Shown here in pieces: positions 12,801-23,400 of a DNA stretch of 64,000 nucleotides. The notes under the pieces were generated by a model. It was not told where the DNA came from and ran no database searches. It was given only the letters and a program-made list of their open reading frames with translations. Position 1 is the first letter of the stretch, and each line of letters begins with the position of its first letter. A program made the position numbers and the translations under genes. Origin of the DNA: Atrichornis clamosus. Lineage: Eukaryota; Chordata; Aves; Passeriformes; Menuridae. Where the stretch lies: the NCBI GenBank assembly GCA_013400975.1, contig WBMZ01011781.1:1-64000 (forward strand), given 5' to 3'.

Positions 12801-15800
12801 CGAAAACTTTAAATATGCTCATTTAACAATGCCAAGATAACTTTCAGACTTGGGTGAAGCAAATAGTAACTTGCTATATTTGTCTAGCAAGTTTACTATT
12901 GCCATCGATTACATTTATGAAGATGTCATAAAGTTACAAAAAGTTGTAATAAAAAAAAGCAGCTCTGAAAATGTAATGTGGTTCATTACATGTTCCATAT
13001 GACAACTTTATTACTGCAGTGGACCAGTACAGCAATTATGAAAAGGAAATATATTAACCATAACTGGTTTAGAGACAGAATGCAACAATAGACCAAAACA
13101 ATAAAGTAAGATCATATTATTCTGTGACATGTAATAATTATTTTGGGGTTACAAAGTAAAAAAGGAAACTACTTGGACTTAAAATCTGATTTTTTAAGAA
13201 AAGAGGCGACAAAAGGAAATCTGGCAGTGGAAGCATTACCATTATTTTTTAGTTATCATTAATGGCTGTTTGGTTTTAATAATTAGCATCTGTATTTTTG
13301 TCTCATTATAGATATTGATGCTCATTGACACATTGCCAAGGATCAGAGATTGCTAAGGTAGGACACACTGGTGCTATATGCTGTACAAACTTTAAATGAA
13401 ATGACAACCCATACCCAAAAGACCTGACAGTAGAAGTGAAAGAGAACACATAACACATGGAAAAAGATTGTTGGGAAAGACATGAAAACAGTATGGGAAG
13501 CAGAAGTCTGGATAATCATGTGATTCAAATTTTATACATTTTGACAGATCACACACTAATGATGAGTTTTATGGAGGATTGAGGTGAGGATAACTAAGTA
13601 GCTTTGAAAATGTTCACACATTGCTCTTCTCAAGCATGAGAGAAGGTATAAGGATCTTTCCTAGTAGATTTGAGAGACAGATGATAGAGACATTCACTAT
13701 GAATAAATCCTTTCATTCTTTCAGTGTTGTTCAGTGAATAAGAGAACACATATATTCTAAGAAGCCAGAAAAAAAAGGATTGCAATAGAAAAAAAAAGAA
13801 TTTTAAAACCCAAGAGTACAGTGCTTCTACAAATCTACTCAAATAGGAAACCACAATACACAGTTATTTTAAAACGTATTTTAATTAGCAAGTGCTAATA
13901 AAACTCAAATACTTTTATTAAGAAAATTATTCTCATATTTGCTTTTCACGTGTTCATGTTACTATTAGAAACTCTAAGTAAAATTAAGATAAAAACGTAA
14001 ACAAATTATATAACTATATAATGACAATATGTAATTAGATTTCACAGCACATTTACAGAAAATTTGAGATGACAAAAAGGAGCTAGGATTGCATTTTTTA
14101 ACAGATGGTGCTAGATAAGGTCACACAGATATAATTGAGGTCAGAGTTTGGCCACTGTAGGAATAGACCCTCTCAGTGAAAGAGGTGAATTTCCTCCTGT
14201 GTTTTTCATTAATTACTCAGTGCCATCCCGTCACAATGTTGTCTGCTGTAGATCCTCTCGGTAATCCCTTGTCCACACAAGTCATTCTCTAGAATATTTT
14301 TTCAATATTATATATTTGAACAGAAATTCTCTTTGTAGAAACACTGATTTGCTTTTCAGCAGCAGAGATGAGAGCTTACTAGTATCACCATGTATTTTAG
14401 CTACGTCTCTAAGATAACAGTAAGTATTGGAGACAAACAGATGAACGGGTGTTTCCACTGCTGATGTAGGATATAAAATAACAGGTAATTTTAAAGAAAA
14501 TATAAACAACAGGTAATTCTTAAGAAAATACAAAGAAGTTTTAAATCCCAAGCCTAATTTTAAAATCCTTTATGTCAGAGAAAGAAGGTAAATCAAGAGA
14601 CCATGGATGTAGCAGGACTGACTTGCAGGGTTGTTTTGGACAGATACTGTTCAAATTCACCTTAGCTTTCAGCAGGTAGAATGAGAGTTTTATCGACCTT
14701 GCTGTTGGTTTTACACACTGCGTCTGAAAGTACTGTTTGATTTGTGAGTTTGTTCACACACACCATAAAAATATACTATATTAAATAACATTATATACAA
14801 TAAGGTATGGATTCAAGATTGCATTTATTTCTAGCAGGAAGTCATTCACATTTGAGCACCAGTTAGAAGGCCTGCCACAGAAATCAAACCAACTGAATTT
14901 CTACATGAGCCTCAAAGAATAATGGTATGCTGTTTCAAGTCATACAAAACATTCTCTCCACAGCTGTGAAGGCTCAGCCTGCAGATGAAACCATCACAGT
15001 CAATACTTTTACTTGAATGACACCCATATTAAAGTGGTTTTCTTTCATAACAGTCCATTTTATCTTGCTAAAAGAAAACTGTATTTGAAAAATATCATTA
15101 ATGTATCCATTTTATTAGTGTGTTGGATTATATTTTTCTTTTTACTTATTACTAAATTTATTTCCTGAAAATATTTGCATCTATTTCCCTTCAGCTAACA
15201 TTAATTTGGATCTGTATTTTGGCCCTTCTCCCTTGCCAAACAGCTTTACACAGAAATATGTGACTGAAATAAGAACAAGTAATAAGTAAGAGGTAAGTAA
15301 TATCAGAAATAAATCAGCTAACAGTTTTTACCTGAATAAAGGTTTCTCTAGACTACTTGTACTTTTGCTTTGGGGAAATGGCTGAAACCAAAGCCATGCT
15401 ATTACTGAAGTAAAACCCGATATTATTGCATTTTATTATTTTGTGATTTCTGTAAAAAATGGATAAGGCATTTCTTTTGTGGCAATCATTTAACTCCGAA
15501 GTCCGAGGAATGTTTTGTTATAATAAAAATAATATTGCTTCAGGCTTCTTAAACCAGCTTGGGTGCACCCACAATTTATGCAGGCTAACAAGCCTGAGCT
15601 TGTCACACGTAAGGTCTAAGTATCCCCTCTTGTACAAATTGTCCTCTTGACCAACGACATTGCTGCTGAAATGTAATTGAGTTTATATTGAAAAGGAGTA
15701 ATGAGGATGAGCCAAAAGAGTATTTGGGGGCAGAAAAAAGTATACTTTATATCCACATAGAAGCAAAAGTCACCTTTGTCATGTTGTTCAGAAATAATAG

Positions 15801-16130
15801 GTGTATGATGGTCAGTGACTCCTTGAACATAATCAGTGCTGAACAGAAGCCAGTGAATTATGCTTACAGCAGGTGAGCCTGCAGACCTGGAGACTGTCAG
15901 AGTGCTACGGTAATGGGTCAAATGGCTTTAAACTGGTGCTAATGGTTTATAACGAACAGCTTGAATGGCAGGGGCAAAATTAAGAAATTACTTGTTATAC
16001 ATTTTATGATTTCTACAAAGCAAGACTTTTCACAAATTTTCCCATAGACTATTCGGCTGTAGTAGGTCCCAAAACATGCAGAAACACCTCCGTGCCATAA
16101 GGCACTTTTGACAAAGACATGCATGTTAAC
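9885..16130. other. Intergenic, upstream flank of AGA; no gene seen
   Basis: Very AT-rich DNA. No exon was recognised. It includes a cluster of TAATTA-type motifs near 10755-10855 and a 20-base tandem duplication at 11448-11487. The minus-strand frame at 15939-16340 is read mostly through GC-rich promoter-flanking DNA and resembles no family I know. Confidence 0.5.
11448..11487. repeat. 20-bp tandem duplication
   Basis: Two copies of a 20-base unit that differ at two positions (GCTACAAAGCAATGTAGCAT, then GCTGCAAAGCAATGTAGCCT). The first unit is also a short inverted repeat, with GCTACA and TGTAGC arms. Confidence 0.85.
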
Positions 16131-16356
16131 AAGGCAGCACATGAAGACGCTGCAAGTGGGTCTCATGAGCTTACGTGGAGACTGTTCCCACCCCACAGCC
16201 CTGCTGCTGCGCAGCTTCCGCACACGGCCACAGCTCAGCGCCCGTACCCCGGCACCGCTGGCGATCTCATCGGCAGGCAAGGCCCCGCACAAACAGGCTC
16301 GCTGTAGCACACATCCAGACTCACAATAAAAAAACTGCATTCAAAACAGCGCGGCC

Positions 16357-16722
16357 CGCAGGTCAAGGGAGGTGATTCTGCTCCTCTACTCTGCTCTGGC
16401 GAGACCCCATCTCAACTGCATCCAGCTCGGGGGTCCCCAGCATAGGAAAGACATCGCCTTGTTGGAGTGAGTCCAGAGGAGCATCACACCAAGCTGATCA
16501 GGGTGGTGAGGTGCTGGAACAGGTTGCCCGGGGAAGTTGCGGATGCCCCATTCCTGAAAATGTCCGAGAGCAGGTTGGATGGGGCTCTGAACAATCAGGT
16601 CTATTGAAAGGTGTCCCTGCCCATGGTGGGGAGGTTGNGGTCTATTGAGTCCCTGCCCATGGTAGGGAGGTTGGAACTAGGTGATCTTTAAGGTCCCTCC
16701 AACCCAAACCATTCTGTGATTC
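16357..16722 (+). mobile_element. CR1 LINE 3' end with internal duplication, abutting AGA promoter
   Basis: Matches CR1 from 'AGGTCAAGGGAGGTGATTCTG' through 'GAACAGGTTGCCC' to 'CCATTCTGTGATTCTG'. Within it a unit containing GGTCTATTGA and GTCCCTGCCCATGGT is present twice (about 16599-16637 and 16639-16673), with the undetermined base N at 16638 at the join. The element ends about 190 bases before the AGA start codon. The duplicated unit may be real or an assembly artefact. Confidence 0.9.
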
Positions 16723-16779
16723 TGAGAAATACAAACTGTTGGTTTTTTTGGTTTTTTTTTTGCCACGGCGTTTCCCGGT

Positions 16780-17420
16780 GCAAGGCCGATCAGTCGCAAG
16801 CCCGAACACGTTTGCACCGCTGCCCGGGCACCGCGGTCACGGCCCGGCCGTGCGCGCCTGCGCCGCCGGAGCCGCCTGGTTGGAGGCGGCACAGCGGGGC
16901 GCGCCGGGCGGTGATGGCGGCGGGACGCGGCTGCGGCAGGCAGTGGTTGATGGTCGCGTTCCTCTTGCTCGCTGTGTTGACCCCGGCGGGCGTTGCCTCA
17001 GCCGCCGCCCTGCCTGTAGTCATCAATACCTGGGCGTTTAGGACGGCCGCAGAGACAGGTGTCCCGGCGGGGGACCGGGCTGGAGCGGGGCGGGTGGGGC
17101 GCTGCTGTGCCGCGTCGCTCGGTGACCCCTGGGTGCGCGCTCCTGCTGCGGGGCCGCCGGGCGAACCCGAGTGTTGGTGTTGTTTAGGGAAAAATAAGTC
17201 TCTGAGGCGTGACCAGGCTGCTGAGTGGCGAGAAGCAGCGGGCTGTGACCCCGCTGCCCTCAAGTGCTGGCTGCGGAGGGCTCGGGCTGCTGCTCCCCGC
17301 GCTGCCCTGTCACGGCCCAGAGGCTGCCGGCGGGCAGGCGGCGGGAGGTCCCTCGGCCTGCGTGGAAAGGGTTACTCCTCCTATGGGAAGGGGCCAAGCC
17401 CCGGAGCTCGCCCTTCCTTA
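16780..17420 (+). promoter_or_regulatory. CpG-island promoter of AGA
   Basis: A GC- and CpG-dense stretch in otherwise AT-rich DNA, spanning the presumed 5' UTR, coding exon 1 and the start of intron 1. No TATA box was seen at a plausible distance. This fits a housekeeping-type dispersed start site for a broadly expressed lysosomal enzyme. No complete CLEAR (GTCACGTGAC) element for TFEB is visible; there is only a GTCACG half-match near 16834. Confidence 0.75.
16914..17058 (+). CDS. AGA: AGA coding exon 1
   Basis: Encodes residues 1-48 plus one base of codon 49: signal peptide (hydrophobic core about residues 12-23), then ALPVVINTW, the start of the mature alpha chain with pocket residue W40. 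The donor is ACAG|GTGTCC. The frame stays open upstream to 16716, but that part comes from CR1 and GC-rich DNA, so the ATG at 16914 is preferred. Confidence 0.93.
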
Positions 17421-20400
17421 TATCTGTGGTTTTCTGCCGCTGAGAGCCTGCAGGCAAATGGTTTAACTTTGCACGTTGGGAAATAGCGTTAAAAAAACCC
17501 CCCCAAAACCCCCAAAACCTAAAGAGGGAGGTTATGACCTGCGGAAAAACTAGATTAAAGGCATACTTTTGCTAATTATGTGGTTTGCACTCTTGTGGCT
17601 GTTTGTATTGGCTTTTAAAGGTGCCCTTTTGAGGTTCCTTCTTGCCCCCCAAAGATTTAGGTAGTTACATTATTTTTTTTTTTAAGCTGTGTTATTTTGT
17701 GATGTGCTATTGACAGTCACAGCAGCTTTTCCTATGGCAACATGAATTAGTTGTGAATAATTATAAAAGACTTGCAGATTATTTTACCACAATGGACTTG
17801 TAAATAACCCTTTACTACGGAATTCTTGTGAAATGGGCCACCTGTAAATCCTTACATAGGTGAGAAGTGAAATACAGTAATGAAAATAGCAAGGCCCTTG
17901 CTTTGCAACTTCCGAAAGCCTACTGCTAAGGCTAGTCACGGCAATAAAGGTAATAGGAATTAGAGCAGTACTCCTCACACTGAAGTTCGTAATAGAGACA
18001 AGCATGTGTGGAGGTGGATGCATGGTATTAAGTCTTTTCCCTGGTGCAGGCAACTTCATGTAGTTGCATGCAGCATCTGTGATGATGAGGCTTCCTGAAA
18101 TGATTTACTTCAGCCAAAAAGAACTGGCCTATGTGCGTCTGCTGCCTCCCCTGTGCTGGGTCTCTGAGATGGTGGAGCACCAGAGCCAGCACGAAGAGAA
18201 GTAAGTGGAATTGGACTGTCAGTGGCAGCAAGCTCAGGTATCTTGGAAGATCTTGCCTGAGATCCAACCTTGTGAAATCTCATATGTGCAATGCCTTCAG
18301 GCACAGCGTATTCAAGTCACGTTTTTTGACACATCTGTAATGTCTTACAAAACTGCACCATGATCTAGATCCTAAACAATAGAAGGCTAGGGATTGAACA
18401 GGAGAATGTGGAGACTAATTTCTTATATATCATTTCCACTTTGGTTTTGTGCTTATGTAGTTACTGTTGTAGGTTTAGACTTTTTTGTTCTGCAGCTGGA
18501 CACTTAATATTCTCATATGAAACTTTTGAGGGCAGCAGGGGTTTTTGGCCTTTTCTTTTTTTGAGATGAAAGTTTTGTTTCCCTCTCTTTCTCCTTCCAG
18601 AAGGCTTTACATAAGCAGTGATAAAGTAATAATGGGTACTGGGCAGAGAAGGTTATTTGATATAGAGAACTTGTGAAGATTGTTCGTAAATAACATCTCA
18701 GTCAGAAACCCTAATAAGATATGCAAGAAAAAACAGTATTTAGAAAAGTGATGCTTTACATTCTTTTGGTTATACTTATATTTTGGCTTTATTTCATCTA
18801 TAAGTTATAGTTCCCTTGTTTTTGTCCACTTATGTAGTGCATCTGCATCATCTCCATCTTTAAAGGAATAGGAGAGACTGTTTTTTCCTGGTGTCATTTA
18901 ATTATTTGTGTTGATTACAGCTTGGAGAGTATTAGAGTTGGGAGGTTCTGAGCTGGATGCAGTCGAGAGAGGCTGTGGCCAGTGTGAGATTGATCAATGC
19001 GATGGGAGTGTGGGATACGGAGGAAGTCCGGATGAAAGTGGAGAAACAACTCTGGATGCGATGATTATGGATGGGTAAGGAAACTATATGGAGAAAAGAA
19101 TGATCCTCTGTAATTTTTAGCCCACTTTCGGGTTGTTACAGGTTCTTGTTGCTTTGGGGCTGACTGTGGGACAACTTGTGGAACTAGGAAAAATAGCTTA
19201 CCTGATTGGTGCGAGGGTAGATGATGAATCTTCACTTAGAGTGCAGTAATCCAGTACTAGATATAGTTGCAAAACAGATAGTTTGTAGCATTGTTAGCTT
19301 TCCCTTTACATTCAGTCCATAAATATTTCACTTTTGGAGCAATTGTCTTCAGTAACTTTTTTGCTATTTAAAGCTGTTCTAATTAAAAAGTAATTGCAAG
19401 TGTGTAGGTCATATTATGAGTTTATGTAACAAAATAGTCACTCTACTGAAAATATTACTGTGAATGGAGTTATTGTTACTTGAGCAACATGTCCAGGCCT
19501 GTAAAAGGAAACAATATATGTAGGAAGTTTTTTCCTACTAGTGTGATGCCATCTGTCTGTGGCATAGAGGAATTAAAGCATTATGTTAAAGGAGCAGGCT
19601 CTTTTGATTTAGATGAGAACAGATTTTGTCTAATAAAAAAATGTGCAGTTATTCTTGTATTTTTAAGAAGTTTTAAATATTTCTTGTTTCCAGTAACACT
19701 ATGGAAGTTGGGGCCGTTGCGGATCTCAGGCGTGTGAAAAATGCAATTGGTGTAGCACGAAAGGTCATTGAATACACTAAACATACCTTATTAGTGGGAG
19801 AGTCAGGTAATTATGCCTTTAACTGTTTTCGAGTCAATCCCTCATCTTAAAACACTTCCTGTTAAAATGACCATGTTTTTAATCATGGTCATATAGGTGG
19901 AAGAATTCCTTGACAATTAAATCAATCTAGTCAAATAATTCAGAAGTGTTTATTCTGTCATTCCATGTGCATAAAATAGGTTTATTTTTAGAAGAAAAAA
20001 AAAGGTTTATGTTTTTTCCACCAGCTTAACTGCAAATATTGACTTGTAATACCAAGGCTTTGCTAATATCACTGATAGCCAAGCTATCAAAGATGATTTT
20101 CAAAAGACATTATAGAAACTATTAGATGTAGGTGTTGTATTTAAAACCACAAAGTAACTTTTTCTAAGGAATGGCAGAATTAATAGGCACTACAGTTACA
20201 TTTTAATATTTTGATGTATATTGAGCATGATTATTGTACTTAATAGTTTAAAAATATTAGTGAGAATTTACATGTAAAAAATTCCGTTAGAGGCTGTACT
20301 CCTAGGCACAACAAAAGAGCAACAGTTTAGCTTAGCTGAGCTTTTTAAATATGGGCTGCTGTTGGTAGAATAACACTGGTTTCAAAAAGACGTGTACATT

Positions 20401-23400
20401 CCCCAGAGGTATGTGAGTAGGGAGCAGAAGGTTTCTTGGCTCACAGTTAATGACTTTTAAAATGTATGTACCTGCTCAGAAAGAAATGTGGAGATAAGTG
20501 AGGAAATTGACTTCTGAGCATTAATGGTGATTCAAGTGCTTTGAAATTGATAAGATAAAAAGATTCTTGAAGAAATTAACATGTACAGAAATAAGTGCAA
20601 GAGCAGTTTTTTGATGGGAGGTGAGGATACTGTTTGACAGAAGGTCTGAAAAGAGAGATTTGCAGATTCTATTTAATTTGAGTCAGTTGACCAGGATTAC
20701 AAATGGCTTTGCTAAGAGAGATTTCACAGGTGATGCAGAAAAATAAATTGGTCAGGCGTTAAATAGTGGAGGAAGAAATACTCATAATACTAATTTGCCT
20801 GTCATTGCTAGTTACCAAATTACTTCAAATTTTGATCAGTAGAATGAACAGAAAAGGTAAGAAAAATGAAGAAACAGAAGAATTAAAGTGCTGATTTAAA
20901 ATATATCTTCCAACCAGAAAAGGTAGCTCTTTGCATAATGGAGGCATGTGGACAAGGTTGTTACACTGAGTCCTTACTGTCAGTGCTAACTTCCTCAGAA
21001 GAAAATGTCTAGCAGTAGTGGCAAAAGAAAGACAGGAAAGCTGAAGATTTATCTGAGTAAAAATTGGAGATGGTGTTTAATGTTAGTGAATTAATGGAAG
21101 CAGTGGAGAAATTGAGAAAGAATATTTCTTGTGAAGAAATGTATTTTCAGTGGAAATTGCAACTTGGATAAAAGAAACTGTGGTTGTCTCCACCACGTGA
21201 ATATGAATAAAGAGAAAATACATTTGAGCCTTCAAATCAGCATATGAGAGAAAGAACAGTTTATTTTCAAAATACAAATATTTACATTTTCACCAGAAAA
21301 GCTAGCTAGAATAGTAAAATCTTTACATATAAATGCATATAATCTCTGCAGGTGTTTTTTATTCAAGATGCAGAATTGCTGAGGTTATTCCTTATTTTTC
21401 TCCCAATAACTAAACTGCGCTTTTATTTGAATATACTTAGAGATACAACCCCGGGAAGTCTGCATGTCTTCTAAAATTGCATTTTTATGAGTGGTTGACA
21501 CTAGAGAGGAAGAACCAAGCTGCGGCATACATTAATTTCAATGAGTTGATAAGTTTTAAACGTATGACCTGTACATTGTTCCTGTGTGTAAAATTTTAAT
21601 GAAAGTAATATGACTTTTTTTTTTCCAGTGTTAAAAATAATGTTGGAACTTGTTAGAATGCCATCACAGCTGAGTAGCCTTCACAGTTCTGTTTATTTTG
21701 ACTCAAAAAATTTGAAATTTAAGTATTTTAAAACCTTTGGTACATAGACAACTTAAGGAAGATGATGTATTACAGAATCACAGAATGGTTGATGTTGGTA
21801 AGGACTTGAGATCTTCTGGTTCAGCCCTACTTCTCAAGTAGGGCCACCTAGAGCTGGTTGCCCAGGACCATGCCCAGATGGTTTTGAATATCTCCAGAGA
21901 TGGAGACTTTACAACCTGTCTGTGCATAACCTGTACCATTGCTTGATCACCCTCTGAGTGAAAAAGTGCTTCCTGTTGTTCATAGGAAACCTCATGCTTC
22001 AGTTTGTGTCCATTGCCTCTGGTCCTGTCACTGAACAGCACCAAACCCAGCCTGGCTCTGTCCTCTTTGCACCCTCCCTTGAGATGTTTATATACACTGA
22101 TGAGAATTGTGGCCCTTAGCTGGGCTGTCTCCAGGATGTCCATGTCTCTCCTGTACTGAGGAGCTCAGAACTGGACCCAGTACTCCATGTGTGGCATCAC
22201 CAGGGCTGAGCAGAGGGGAAAGATCACATCCCTTGACCTGCTGGCAAATCCTCCTAATGCTGGAGTCCAGCCTGCACTGTAAATAATCCAAGTAAAAAGT
22301 TCAGAGAGTAAAAATAAGGAACTCTGCTTCTTGGAATCGAAAAAATGTTTCAAAAGTTATGAAGGAATTTCTGACAAACATACACAATCATAGTTTTATC
22401 TTACAAGAAAAAAAAAAGCAAACACAAAGCCCCAAAATCCTGCCTGTTTGTTCTAGAAATGGGAAAATAAATATCTATTTAATTGTAGCTGTCAGTTTTC
22501 TTTTCCTCTGAGTTCTCAGGGACTTTAATTGTGTCAGTTTTTAGGAAAAACATAGAAAAGCTGTCCAGAAATAATTGAAGGCTTCTCTTAATTCTTGGAC
22601 TGGATAAGCTTGTTCAGCTGTGTGTTATAGTGACATCATTATCGAGGATTGATAATACAAATTCAAGCATCTGAACCTAGTAACAGTGTCTGTCACTGGG
22701 TAATATCAAAGGTATCTACAGCTAAAAGATGAAAGAAGAGTTGATCTTTTTTCTTTTCCCTTTTCCTAACAATAAAAGTCATTCTTAGAAGTGTAGCATT
22801 CTTTCATTGCTTGTGTTGGTATTTGTTTTGCTCCCTTGTCATGTAAAGTATTAATTTTCAAAACAAGGAAGCAGTCACTTTTAAAGCTGCAAGGAAGAAG
22901 TGTAATACGATGTAAGCTGGTGGATTGCTTTCTTCAAGTATCAGTGTTTTAATGGCAAATGTTGTGCTGCTACATTACTTATATTTCATAAAAACTAGCT
23001 TTTTAAGGAAAGTATACTTATATTTGTATCATTTATTTATTTCTGTGACCCACACAGGCAAGGCCATTCTTGCTCCAGGTTATTTGTGTCCAGTTGATTA
23101 ACAGAGTTGAATTTGTTTCTCTTTCAATGGTAAAATTTTTATGTTACCGTCAGTGAGGGGAGAATTTGCTACTGCAGTTGTACATCTCTCTAATGGGTGA
23201 TACTGCTCCTTGAAGATGTATTTCTCATCTCCATAAAGGATGTAGAATTTCTTGATGTCTAAAAATATAACATGAATGCATTATCATAAAATACATAAAT
23301 CTGTGAATAAATCAGTGTGGTGTTTTGTTTTGTTCTTGCTTTTTAAGCCTCCCTGTTTGCTGTAAGAATGGGGTTTCCATGTGAAGATTTAACTACCCAG

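Noticed and set aside
15939..16340. 133-codon minus-strand open frame upstream of AGA
   Set aside because: It runs through the GC-rich block and then AT-rich DNA with no family resemblance. The length is compatible with GC-driven lack of stops.
16830..16840. Possible CLEAR/TFEB element (GTCACG)
   Set aside because: Only a half-site; the palindromic CACGTG core is absent.
16716..16913. Upstream extension of the AGA exon 1 reading frame
   Set aside because: It begins in the CR1 tail with no ATG in good context, and a typical signal peptide begins right at 16914.
21778..22353. Three minus-strand frames of 62-121 codons in AGA intron 3
   Set aside because: They lie in or run into a frame-broken CR1 copy.
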